Below, in pieces: positions 38,003 through 46,436 of a stretch of DNA of 64,000 nt. This stretch comes from Streptomyces albireticuli (lineage in GTDB: Bacteria > Actinomycetota > Actinomycetes > Streptomycetales > Streptomycetaceae), in the NCBI RefSeq assembly GCF_002192455.1, contig NZ_CP021744.1, positions 186,001 to 250,000 of the forward strand. The letters run 5' to 3'. The position numbers and the translations under genes were made by a program. The stretch's first letter is position 1. Each line of letters opens with the position of its first letter. Below the pieces are notes generated by a model that did not search any database, had not been told where the DNA came from, and worked only from the letters and a program-made list of their open reading frames with translations.

Positions 38003-38758
38003 GTGAGGCAGCCGCGTAGTTGTTTCTGTGACGTGGACCCGGCGGGGGGCCATCAGCCTCTGGACGGGCAGGCTCTGAGGGAGCGTGGGGCCCACGGTGA
38101 GTTACTGGTGGAGCGCGAGGGCCGGCCCCCCGAACCCACGAGCATGCGGTGGTGGCTCCGGGAGCCCGGCGCCGTGGCGCCGACCGACCTCCGCGCCCTG
38201 GACGTGATCGAGGAAGGCCCGGTGCTCGACATCGGGTATTCCACCGGCCGGCATCTGGAACGCCTCATGGCCCGCGGGATCGACGCCGAGGGCATCGACC
38301 TGCTGGAGGCCGCGGTGGAACAGGCGGTGCGCCACGGCTGCCGTGTGCGGCTCGCCGACCTGTGGACCTTCCGACCCGCCCGCGCCTACCGCCATCTGTT
38401 GCTGATGGGGAACAACATCGGCCTCGCCGGGCGGCTCTCGCGGCTCCCGGCGCTGCTCGACAGGCTGGCCGGACTACTGGCCCCCGGAGGCAGTGTCCTG
38501 GTGTCGGGGAAGGACCAGCGCGGCGGCCCGGACCTGCCGGGCAGGGCGGACTGGACGGCGAGCGGAGAGCGCCCCTATCCGGGCGACCGCCGGATCCGGC
38601 ACCTGTACGCCGGGCAGACGGGCCCCTGGTTCCCCTGGCTCGACGTGGACCCGGACACCCTGGCGGCGCGGGCGGCGGACAGAGGGTTCGAGACCCACGT
38701 CGAAGCGGACGCGGACGGCCGGTTCCTGGCCACGCTGCGCCTGCGGCCGCGGACTTGA
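38003..38758 (+). CDS. Class I SAM-dependent methyltransferase-like protein
   Basis: The protein is about 251 residues from GTG 38003, with GAGGAAGG 7 nt upstream; ATG 37895 is an alternative with its own AGGAG. Motif I is EGPVLDIGYSTGRHLERL, where the usual Cys/Gly after DIG is Tyr-Ser; the acidic residue follows in GIDAEGIDLLEA and a later LLLMGNNIGLAGRL gives motif IV-V. The C-terminal substrate-binding part contains Trp-rich TGPWFPWLDVDPD. It is 9 bp upstream of a fused oxidase gene, so one operon. It could methylate the nitrogen or carboxylate of the amino acid handled by the oxidase, which would fit an MSOX-like partner; inference only. Confidence 0.8.
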   Translation: MRQPRSCFCDVDPAGGHQPLDGQALRERGAHGELLVEREGRPPEPTSMRWWLREPGAVAPTDLRALDVIEEGPVLDIGYSTGRHLERLMARGIDAEGIDLLEAAVEQAVRHGCRVRLADLWTFRPARAYRHLLLMGNNIGLAGRLSRLPALLDRLAGLLAPGGSVLVSGKDQRGGPDLPGRADWTASGERPYPGDRRIRHLYAGQTGPWFPWLDVDPDTLAARAADRGFETHVEADADGRFLATLRLRPRT

Positions 38759-38767
38759 GGGGCGCCG

Positions 38768-40717
38768 GTGGAGACGTACGACGTCGTGGTCGTCGGCCTG
38801 GGCGCGGCGGGCAGCAGCACCGTGCGTCATCTGGCGGCGGCCGGGATGCGCGTCCTGGGCCTCGAACGGTTCGGCCCCGCGCACGCCAACGGATCGAGCC
38901 ACGGAGGCACGCGCATCGTGCGTCGCGCCTACGCGGAAGGAGCCGTGTTCGTGCCCCTGCTGCTCCGCGCCCACGAGCTGTGGGAGGAGCTCTCCCACGC
39001 CACCGGGCGTGCCGTGTGGCGGCGGACCGGTGTGCTGATCACGGGCCGGAAGGACAGTGAGGCGGTGGTGCGCACCGCCGAGTGCGCGCGCCGTTTCGCG
39101 CTGGAGCACCACATGCTGGACGCCGAGGGCATCCGGCGGCTGTCGGTGCCCGGCGCCCGGGTGCCGGACGAGGCGGTCGCCTGCTACGACCCGATGGCGG
39201 GTCTCGTCCACGCGGAGGAGGCCCTGCTCCTGCACCACAGGCTGGCGCGGGAGGACGGGGCCCGGCTCCAATTCCACGAGCCGATGGTGCGGTTCACCGC
39301 CGGGCGCTCGGGGCTGACGGTGGAGACCCCTCGGGGCCGTTACTCGACGGGGCACCTGGTGCTCTGCCCCGGTTCGTGGAGCACGCGCCTGCTGCCCGGG
39401 GTGACCGTGCCCGTCCAGGCACAGCGGCAGGTCCAGCACTGGTTCGCGCTGCGTCCCGACACTGCGCACCACTTCGCGCCGGACCGCTTCCCCGTCCACA
39501 TCTGGCAGGCCCCCGGCATCTTCTTCGCCATGCCCGCCGTCGACGGGCCGGTCGGCGGCGTCAAGTGCAGCCAGGAGGCCGATTCCGCCCCCTGCGACCC
39601 GGACGCCGTGGACCGGCGGGTGCGGCGGGACGAGATCGAACGGTCGGCGGCCGAGCTGCGCCGCTACCTTCCCGGGCAGACCGGCCGCTGGATGCGGAGC
39701 ACGGTGTGCACCTACCCGCGCACCCCCGACAATCATTTCGTCCTGGGCCGGGCGCCCGGCCACGAGGCCGTCACCCTCGTCACGGGACTGGGCGGCCACG
39801 GCTTCAAGTTCATGCCCGTGCTCGGGGAAGTCGTCCTCGGCCTGCTGACCGGCGGCGGCCGGTTCACCGCGGAGCAGCTACGACCCTTCGCGCCGGACCG
39901 GACCTATGTCTCAGATCCCCGCGCCGGGGCACAGACACCGCCCCCGGCCGGGGAGCGGCGGGCTCGGGTCTCCCGTCCGCCCCACGGCGACCGGCCCGTC
40001 CACGCGGGCTGGAGCGCCGCCGAGCGCCGCGTCTGGCGGGACCTGGAGCGCGGCCCCGAGGTCGGGCGTGCCGACATCCCCGAGCGGTGCGACCCGGCAC
40101 CCGACGGGCTGCGTATCCCCCTGCCCACGACACCTACCGGTTCGGCGGTGACCGAGGTGCTGCGGCGGCGCCGTTCCCGCCGTGACATGACCGGCCCCTT
40201 GCCGCTCTCCGCCCTCGCCGGCGTACTCACCGGTCTGTTCCGTAAGGTCAAGGAGCCGGCGCCGAGCAGCCCGACGTGCGGGGGCACCGGCAGCCTCACC
40301 CCGTACCTGCTGGCGAACGACGTCACCGGGCTCGAAGCGGGGCTCTACGCCTGCGCCGACGGGAGTGAGCTGATCAGCCACCCCACCTCCCCCGCCTGGC
40401 GGCGGTCCGTGAACGACCGCGTCAACGGCTACCTGCGGCGCGACCCGGCCGCCGGCCACCCTCCGGTCGTCCTGCTGTGGCAGGCCGACTGGGTGCGGAT
40501 CATGGCCCGTTACCCCGCAGGCGGGCTCCTGGCCGTCTTCTGGGACGCCGGTGCCGCCGTGCAGAGCGCCTACCTCCTGACCGAGGAGCAGGGGCTGGCG
40601 GGCTGCGCCTGCGCGGGACTGCCCCGCACCGACGAGATCAGGGAACTCGGCTGGGACCCGGACAGCCACGCGTTCGCGGCGGCCTTCGCCATGGGCCTAC
40701 GGCAGTCACCGCCGTGA
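38768..40717 (+). CDS. Fusion of a sarcosine/N-methyltryptophan oxidase-like domain with a SagB-type nitroreductase domain
   Basis: The 649-residue protein begins YDVVVVGLGAAGSSTVRHL (FAD dinucleotide fold) followed by ANGSSHGGTRIVRRAY, the MSOX/MTOX signature. The Cys that binds FAD covalently in MSOX is present at residue 314 (STVCTYPRTPDNHFV), and GLGGHGFKFMPVLGEV closes this domain at about 375. After a Pro/Arg-rich linker (about 385-430), residues 440-649 read as a SagB-type FMN dehydrogenase: EVLRRRRSRRDMTGPLPLSA, GGTGSLTPYLLAND, GLEAGLYACADG, LTEEQGLAGCACAGLP. Both parts look complete. GTG 38768 follows AGGGG at 6 nt. Two flavin oxidations on one substrate are suggested, for example amine or ring oxidation like NikD plus a dehydrogenation; the substrate is unknown. 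Confidence 0.88.
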   Translation: METYDVVVVGLGAAGSSTVRHLAAAGMRVLGLERFGPAHANGSSHGGTRIVRRAYAEGAVFVPLLLRAHELWEELSHATGRAVWRRTGVLITGRKDSEAVVRTAECARRFALEHHMLDAEGIRRLSVPGARVPDEAVACYDPMAGLVHAEEALLLHHRLAREDGARLQFHEPMVRFTAGRSGLTVETPRGRYSTGHLVLCPGSWSTRLLPGVTVPVQAQRQVQHWFALRPDTAHHFAPDRFPVHIWQAPGIFFAMPAVDGPVGGVKCSQEADSAPCDPDAVDRRVRRDEIERSAAELRRYLPGQTGRWMRSTVCTYPRTPDNHFVLGRAPGHEAVTLVTGLGGHGFKFMPVLGEVVLGLLTGGGRFTAEQLRPFAPDRTYVSDPRAGAQTPPPAGERRARVSRPPHGDRPVHAGWSAAERRVWRDLERGPEVGRADIPERCDPAPDGLRIPLPTTPTGSAVTEVLRRRRSRRDMTGPLPLSALAGVLTGLFRKVKEPAPSSPTCGGTGSLTPYLLANDVTGLEAGLYACADGSELISHPTSPAWRRSVNDRVNGYLRRDPAAGHPPVVLLWQADWVRIMARYPAGGLLAVFWDAGAAVQSAYLLTEEQGLAGCACAGLPRTDEIRELGWDPDSHAFAAAFAMGLRQSPP

Positions 40718-40811
40718 CACCCCGGCCCTCGTCTCTCCCCCCCCCGCCCTCCCCTGCCGACCAGGAGTACCGGCCGGCTCCGGGGGTTCCACAGATCAGG
40801 ACGACACAGGT

Positions 40812-42344
40812 ATGAGTCAACTTCTTCACCGGATCCTCTCGGGACTGGGGCGCGACCCGCGCGGCGAAGCCCTGGTTCACGAAAATCGCCGTCTCACCCA
40901 TGGCGAAGTGCTCGACATGATCCACCGCTTCGCCCACGTGCTCGCCCGAGCGGGTATCGGCCCGGGCAGGACCGTGGCCACCTTGCACCTCATCTCCCCC
41001 GAAGCGGTGGCCCTGCGCCTGGCGGTACAGCTGCTCGGCGGCTGCTACGTCCCCCTTTCCACCAGGGTTCCCGTACCGGCACTGGTGGCCCTCGCCCGGA
41101 CGGCCGGGGCGACGGACCTCGTCTTCGCTCCCACTTGCGACGCGAACGCCAGGGCCGTGCGGGACGCCCTGGACCCGCGGCACGTGCTGTCCCTCGGGCC
41201 GGCCGACCACGGCCAGGACCTGCTCGCCGCGGCGGCCCGCGCACCGGCCCGAGCCGTCCCGCCCGGCGGCCGGGAGACCGACCCCGCGCTGATCATGTGC
41301 ACCAGCGGCTCCACCGGCCTGCCCAAGACACCGGTCCACACCTTCGCGGGCCTCACGGCGCAACAGCACATGGACCGGTGGCTGCGCCGCGACATCCCCG
41401 ACGGACCCACCCGCCGCTTCCTCCACCACGCCAGGGACATGCTCTCCCCCGAGGTCGAGCACGTGATCTGGACGCTGGCCGCGGGAGGTTCGGCCGTACT
41501 GCTGGGCGACGTCGGCCCCTCGCGGGTGATCGAGGCGCTCGATCGTGAACGCGTCACGCATCTGTACTGCATGCCCCGGCTGCTGGAAGAGCTCACAGCG
41601 GAAATCGGCGGTGATCCCGCCGGAGCGGCTCGGTATCCGCACCTGCGCCAGGTGGAGTACGGTAGCGCGCCGGCCGACCGCGCCATCGTCGGGGAGGCGC
41701 TGGACGCTTTCGGTCCGCGGCTCGTCCAGGTCTACGCCTCCAGCGAGACGGCCTACGTCACCACCCTGGGCACGGATGAGCACACTCCTGGCCTGTGGGG
41801 CTCGGTGGGCAAGCCGCTCCCCGGGGTCACCGTCCGTATCGGGGACGAGGAGGCGGGTGCGGCCGGCTCTACCGATGAAGGTGACATCTGGGTCCGCTCC
41901 CCCGCGGCGATGACGGAGTACCGAGGCAATCCGGTGCTGACGGCGTCGTCCTTCAGGGGAGGCTGGTTCCGCACGGGCGACCGTGGCCGCGTCGACTCCG
42001 CCGGGTACCTCCGCCTCACCGGCCGCGAGAGCAACAAGATCATCGTGGCCAGTGGGCTGTGCGTCTACGCCCACGACGTCGAAGCCGTCCTCGCCTCGCA
42101 CCCCGGCGTGCGCCAGGCCTCCGTCTTCGGCGTCCCCGACGCACGCCTCCACGAGACGGTCCACGCGGCCGTCGTACGCGCAGACGGGGCGACGACCGGC
42201 GCGCACGAACTGACGGACTACGTCCGGAACACCATGGGCGAGCGGTACACGCCGAGCGATATCCGCTTCCTGCCAGAACTGCCACTGACCCGCAAAGGCC
42301 AGCCGGACCGCTCGGCTCTGCGCGACGCCATACGGCGGCGTTAG
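40812..42344 (+). CDS. Acyl/aminoacyl-adenylate-forming enzyme with altered A10 motif
   Basis: The 510-residue ANL enzyme has A3 TSGSTGLPKTPVHT (about 162-175), A5 VYASSETAYVTT, A7 GWFRTGDRGR, A8 GRESNKIIVASGLCVYAHDV and an A10 that reads LTRKGQPDRSAL. The catalytic A10 Lys is replaced by Gln, with a Lys two residues earlier. In known ANL enzymes this Lys drives the adenylation half-reaction, so activity may be reduced or the nearby Lys may serve. The gene is 94 bp after the fused oxidase on the same strand. No carrier-protein domain is attached. The likely substrate is an amino or carboxylic acid produced by the neighbours (inference). Confidence 0.88.
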   Translation: MSQLLHRILSGLGRDPRGEALVHENRRLTHGEVLDMIHRFAHVLARAGIGPGRTVATLHLISPEAVALRLAVQLLGGCYVPLSTRVPVPALVALARTAGATDLVFAPTCDANARAVRDALDPRHVLSLGPADHGQDLLAAAARAPARAVPPGGRETDPALIMCTSGSTGLPKTPVHTFAGLTAQQHMDRWLRRDIPDGPTRRFLHHARDMLSPEVEHVIWTLAAGGSAVLLGDVGPSRVIEALDRERVTHLYCMPRLLEELTAEIGGDPAGAARYPHLRQVEYGSAPADRAIVGEALDAFGPRLVQVYASSETAYVTTLGTDEHTPGLWGSVGKPLPGVTVRIGDEEAGAAGSTDEGDIWVRSPAAMTEYRGNPVLTASSFRGGWFRTGDRGRVDSAGYLRLTGRESNKIIVASGLCVYAHDVEAVLASHPGVRQASVFGVPDARLHETVHAAVVRADGATTGAHELTDYVRNTMGERYTPSDIRFLPELPLTRKGQPDRSALRDAIRRR

Positions 42345-42372
42345 GCGTGTGCGGCGGATCCTGTCCCCGTCC

Positions 42373-42387
42373 GGGCGGGCTCCGCCC
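42373..42387. terminator. Hairpin between convergent ligase and decarboxylase relic
   Basis: GGGCGG and CCGCCC form a 6-bp stem with a 3-nt loop 28 nt after the ligase stop. It is short but well placed. Confidence 0.35.
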
Positions 42388-42420
42388 CCTCGAACCCCGG
42401 CTCGCCGGGCCGCCAGGCCC

Positions 42421-43090
42421 TCAGAGTTCCTGGGGCTTTTCCGGCACCCGGTCGGCGACGTCACTCCGAGGCACGTGGGTGTACTGCGGCACCGGCGGGT
42501 AGCCGTTGAAGCTCACCAAGGTGCTGGTCGAGCGATAGGCGCCCGTCGACCAGATCACGCCCCGGTCGCCGGGGGCCAGGGCCAACGGTGCGTGGTAGAC
42601 GTTGTCGGCGGTGAAGGTGTCCAGCGAGTCACAGGTAGGGCCGCACAGCGTGACGGGCCGTGTGGCGGCGCCTTCCGGGTGGCCGGGAAAGGTGACGCGG
42701 TATTCGATGCCGCCGAGGTTGTCCAGGAGGCCGGCGTTGTACAGCCCGGTGTCGAGGACGACATAGGTGCCACAAGAGCGGTCGACGACGGCTTTCACCG
42801 AGGTGACGGTGATGCCCGCGTCGGCCACCACGGCCCTTCCCGGTTCGAGAACGAGCCGCGGCTGGTGGGGGTGGGGGAAGTGGTGGTCGACCGCGGTGAG
42901 GATGACGTGGGCGTACGCCTCCACCGGTGACACGTCGGTGCGGTAGGTGCCGGGGAGGCCGCCGCCGAGGTTGAGGTGCTCCACCGTGAGGCCGTGGCGC
43001 CGTAACCGGTCGGTGAGTCAAACGCCGTGAAGGGCGTGGGGCGCAGCCGGTCGGTGCGGACCGGGTCAGCCACGGGCTGGGCGTTGTCAT
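42421..43090 (-). pseudogene. PLP-dependent (ornithine/diaminopimelate-type) decarboxylase relic
   Basis: The C-terminal half is intact: TVEHLNLGGGLPG, LVLEPGRAVVADAG (EPGR phosphate loop), then TLCGPTCDSLD with the active-site Cys, to the stop at 42421. Before RRHGLTV the frame meets a stop at 43018-43020, and the sequence switches to a short N-terminal piece (RTDRLRPTPFTAF, the usual start before the first barrel strand) after ATG 43090, which has GGGAGGGAG upstream. About 190 residues with the PLP-binding Lys are missing. The two pieces are also out of frame. TDRLR occurs on both sides of the junction, so recombination between short repeats may have caused the loss. Confidence 0.75.
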
Positions 43091-43135
43091 GTCTCCCTCC
43101 CCCGTCGGCGGGCTACGGCCGGCGGTGGGCTGACG

Positions 43136-44258
43136 TCATGTGCCGTGGTGGGTGCGCGCCGCGCGAAGGTATTGGCGCAGCAGATCGACCGACCGGGTCT
43201 CGATCGCCGCCGGGTCGAGGAACTGGGGGTCGACCATCTCCGGCGGCAAGGCGACCGGGTCCTCCAGGCTTTCGTAGAAGGTGCGGATCCGTTCGCGTGC
43301 CCATTCTTCGAGGGGGGTGCTGTCGAGCCACCACGGCATACGCGTCCCTTGGTCGTGCATGGTGTCCGCGGCATGCCGCGCGGTGTCGTCGACGGCCTCG
43401 GGGACGGACATCGTCTCGATGGGCATGCGTTCGGGGGCGAAGTGGGCGAACGGGCTGTCCCTCTCCGCCGCGGTGCCCCGCAGGAGCACCGCGGCGAGGT
43501 GACGGGCGATAGCCGGGCTGCTGTGGAAGCCGTCGCGGTAGGTACCGGTGGCGAAGAGGAGGCCGGGGACGGAGCACGGCCCGATGAGGGGGTAGCAGTC
43601 CAGGGGAATCGGGCGGGTGCCGATCATCCACCTGCGCACGTAGGCGACGGCGAGAGCCTGGTCGACCTGTTCGGACGCCTGTCGCATCATGGTCTGCGCC
43701 AGACCGAGGTGGACGCCGGGTGCGGGATCGAAGCTGATGACGTTGGTCGCGCCGATGTACTGCTCGTCCTCCGCTGCCAGGGGCACCACGTGCAGGCCGC
43801 AGGTGCCGGCCCGGTTGGGTGTGCGGATCACGTGGCGGCCCCGGGGCCCGGTGTTCGCCCGCTTCACCGTCACCGCGAGGCCGGTGCCGTGCAGCATGGG
43901 CGGAACGGCGCCCGGGGGCAGCACCTGGCGCGCGAGAGCACCGCTGGCCACGCCCGCAGCCAGCACCACCGCGTCGGCCGACACTTCCCGGCCGTCCTCC
44001 AGGGCCCCCCTGACACCGCGCCGCCTGATGCCCGCAGCAGCGAACGCACGGTGGCGGGCACCAGCTTCACGCTCCGCTCACGTGCTGCCCGTTCGAGAGC
44101 GGCGACCAGCGCCCGCCCGTCCACGGCGCCCTCGCGACGGAGGTGCAGGACGCGCAGCGGCCTCTGGCCCAGGCGGGGTGAAAGACCGGCTACGTCCTCG
44201 GGAGCCACCAACGAGACTCCTGTACCGGCGGGATGAGACGTCGAGCTCGCCTCTCCTC
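43136..44258 (-). pseudogene. Glycine oxidase (ThiO)-like flavoprotein relic
   Basis: From about 44211 the frame reads VAPEDVAGLSPRLGQRPLRV and DGRALVAALERAARERSVKL; near 44030-44045 it must shift to reach REVSADAVVLAAGVASGALA, after which the protein is intact: GLAVTVKRAN, YIGATNVISFDPAPG, GTRPIPLDCYPLIGP and TGTYRDGFHSSPAIA. This is the D-amino-acid/glycine oxidase family. The first 100 or so residues with the FAD-binding GxGxxG are absent; an in-frame stop lies near 44258. It is 46 bp upstream of the decarboxylase relic in the same orientation, so both belonged to one operon. Confidence 0.75.
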
Positions 44259-44328
44259 AACGGCACGGGAGCCTCGTGCGCTGCGGACACCACCACCCTC
44301 ACCCGATCAGCGGCCACGCTCAAAGAGC

Positions 44329-45108
44329 TCACTGCTTCTTGTCGTTCACCTCCTGCGCGGGCGGGGTGTCGTTCGTGCCCGGGGTGGGCTTGCCCGGAGC
44401 ATCGTGGTGCGTCTTGTCGTCCTTCGGGACCTCCACCTTGGTCTTGGAGACGAATGCCTTGCCGTTCTGTGCACCGCACGTCGCCTTTTCGGCATCGGTC
44501 ATCGGCCGGGTCTTGACGACCACGGCGTTCTTGACGCCGTCCGTGTCATTGGGTGCCGGGCTGGTGACGGTGTCGTTCCAGTACCAGTTGTAGTGGCCCC
44601 AGTGCGTGTGCTTGTACCAGAGATTCCACCGCCCCTTGACTTCCTGCATAGCCTGGGCCCGGGAAATCCAGCCGACCTCACCGGGCTTGACGGTCATACC
44701 CATGCTGCCGCCGTCCGAATGCTCGGTGCTCCACGAATGTCCGTACTTCGCGGTGACGCTGAGGTCGACAATTCCGGCGAGCTTCCCGCCGGCCGTGATG
44801 GAGACCTCCGCCGAGTCGGTCGTCCCCACCTTGTCGGACCAGTTCAGGCCCTGGGTGGCGTCCGAGGTGCTGCAGTTGTAGAGCGTGTCCGACACCTGGT
44901 GGAAATTTCCCAGGTATGCCTTTTGGATCTCTGGGTTGAGGAACTCGCAGCTGCTGACATCGGAGCCGCTGGCGCACGAAGCCATGACGTCGGCCACAGT
45001 GGGTCCGTCAGCGGCTGTGGCGGGGAGGGCGGCGGCGCCCACCGCCGTGGCCGCGGCCGCGGCCACGAGCAGAACGCGGCCCCTCTTTCCCATCCGGAAG
45101 TTCGCCAT
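44329..45108 (-). CDS. Secreted protein, possible aerolysin/ETX-MTX2-like beta-rich fold
   Basis: The 259-residue protein starts with a Sec signal (MGKRGRVLLVAAAAATAVGA, ALPATA|ADG). The mature part has four Cys (MASCASGSDVSSCEF, YNCSTSDA, KATCGAQ), a Ser/Thr-rich alternating stretch (TTDSAEVSITAGG to KYGHSWSTEHSDGGS), an aromatic patch (GRWNLWYKHTHWGHYNWYW) and a charged disordered tail. Alternating Ser/Thr around a central hairpin followed by PGEVGW recalls ETX/MTX2 pore-formers, but this is a weak resemblance. I do not recognise the family firmly. AGAGGT precedes ATG 45108. Confidence 0.7.
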   Translation of the reverse strand: MANFRMGKRGRVLLVAAAAATAVGAAALPATAADGPTVADVMASCASGSDVSSCEFLNPEIQKAYLGNFHQVSDTLYNCSTSDATQGLNWSDKVGTTDSAEVSITAGGKLAGIVDLSVTAKYGHSWSTEHSDGGSMGMTVKPGEVGWISRAQAMQEVKGRWNLWYKHTHWGHYNWYWNDTVTSPAPNDTDGVKNAVVVKTRPMTDAEKATCGAQNGKAFVSKTKVEVPKDDKTHHDAPGKPTPGTNDTPPAQEVNDKKQ

Positions 45109-45762
45109 ATCGATACCTCTGGCCTTTCAGTCGTCCGGAACATTCCGTTCCTTATTCCGCACGACCACAGTGCCGTGCGGACCCGCGAAGGGAACACCAA
45201 AATTCGGCAAAGGCATGGCGAGGTGACCCGATTCACCAATCAGTACAAGCGATCGGAATTTTCTACAGCAGAAATAGAATTCCCCTATTTGCATGGACAA
45301 CTCGAATCCACCTCCCTGCCTTCACCGGTCCGGCCGACGCGGCGGCACTCGGTGACCGGTTCGGGGCACGGATCCTGGCACAAGAATTTGCACGGTCCGT
45401 GCGAAGCGGATCAGGCCGACGCCGGACGTCTCACCGCCCGTCCGCACCCCCTGGGGTGCGGGTGAGTTCAGGTGACCGAAGCGGGCCGGACACCGCACGG
45501 TGCGCGGCCGCCAATCGGAACGCTTGATCGCTCGGGGAGTCCAGGACGAAGGCGCGCCAACTCCAGCTGAGATTAGCCCCTTTGCGAGGCCAGGAGCGGT
45601 AGGGTTTGCCGCGTGACGCATCAGCCCTGACTCGGGTCAGCTCGCCGCGGTCGGGGCCCCATCCGGGGGTCTCGGGCGGGGCCGGTGTCTCTGCCGTGTC
45701 CGAGGGCCCCTCGTGGGGCCTCGCAAACGGCGAGTCTCCGAATCCCGAGGAGAGGCGCACGT
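45109..45762. other. Gene-free region with an A+T-richer promoter segment
   Basis: About 45109-45310 is markedly less G+C-rich and should carry the promoter of the secreted protein gene. The remainder (45310-45762) has only shadow frames. A GC-rich imperfect hairpin lies near 45702-45722 ahead of the small ORF at 45763. Confidence 0.45.
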
Positions 45763-45891
45763 ATGGTGCGACACAGGAGGCCGAAACCGCCGTTCGACTG
45801 GGGTCGGATCAAGCGCGGAGCGGCGGCAGCAGCACCCTGGGCGGAGCTGCTGGCCGCCGTCACCGGGCTGATCTGGGCCGGCAAGAACTGA
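45763..45891 (+). CDS. 42-residue peptide gene, basic head and hydrophobic tail
   Basis: ATG 45763 is preceded by GAGGAGAGG at normal spacing, and a 9-bp hairpin terminator follows 4 nt after the stop. The product has a basic N-terminus (MVRHRRPKPPFDWGRIKRG) and a hydrophobic, Ala-rich C-terminal helix (PWAELLAAVTGLIWAG). It could be a single-pass membrane peptide, a small regulator or a toxin-like peptide; I recognise no family. Ribosome site, coding frame and terminator together support a real gene. Confidence 0.6.
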   Translation: MVRHRRPKPPFDWGRIKRGAAAAAPWAELLAAVTGLIWAGKN

Positions 45892-45895
45892 CCCT

Positions 45896-45920
45896 CGGGG
45901 CCTACTCCCAATAGGCCCCG
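45896..45920 (+). terminator. Terminator directly after the 42-residue peptide gene
   Basis: CGGGGCCTA (45896-45904) pairs perfectly with TAGGCCCCG (45912-45920) around a 7-nt loop. Confidence 0.75.
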
Positions 45921-46436
45921 TACGGCCAGCTCCTTCGGCGCCCGTCGCGGGTCCAGCCCCGCGGCGGGCTTTCCCATGTCCACGATAGCGATACTTGCGC
46001 ACCAGCGGGCGGTCAACGGTGGTCGTGGTCGGCTCATCAGCACGCCGCTTCCCCGGCCAGTTCCTGGACGCGGTGGCGGGCGCAGACGCTGCGGGTCGGC
46101 CACGCCGCGCGTCGGCAGGGCACCTCAGAAGGGCCCCGCCGCGACGTGCCCGGCTGGGCTCAACTCCACCAACAACGCGGGCGGCACGGTCACCAACTGC
46201 CAGGGCCTGCGCCGCGGGACCGAGAGCCCGCATCGGGCCGCCGATCCCAGTAGTTGCTCCTCGGGTCGAGTGCGCCCCGTGTTGGGGGCCGCCGACCGAG
46301 GCGGCACACCGCTGCGGCATCGTTCCCCGGCACCTTCCCGCTGGTACTCCGGTCCGATCGAGAGCCGGGGCAGCCACATAATTCTGTGGAATCAGTGCTC
46401 GTCAAGTCTCACGAGTAGACGGCCTTCCTTGCTGGA
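45921..46436. other. Spacer without a recognisable gene
   Basis: No frame on either strand shows a domain or a ribosome site. Nothing structured beyond the terminator was seen. Confidence 0.35.
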
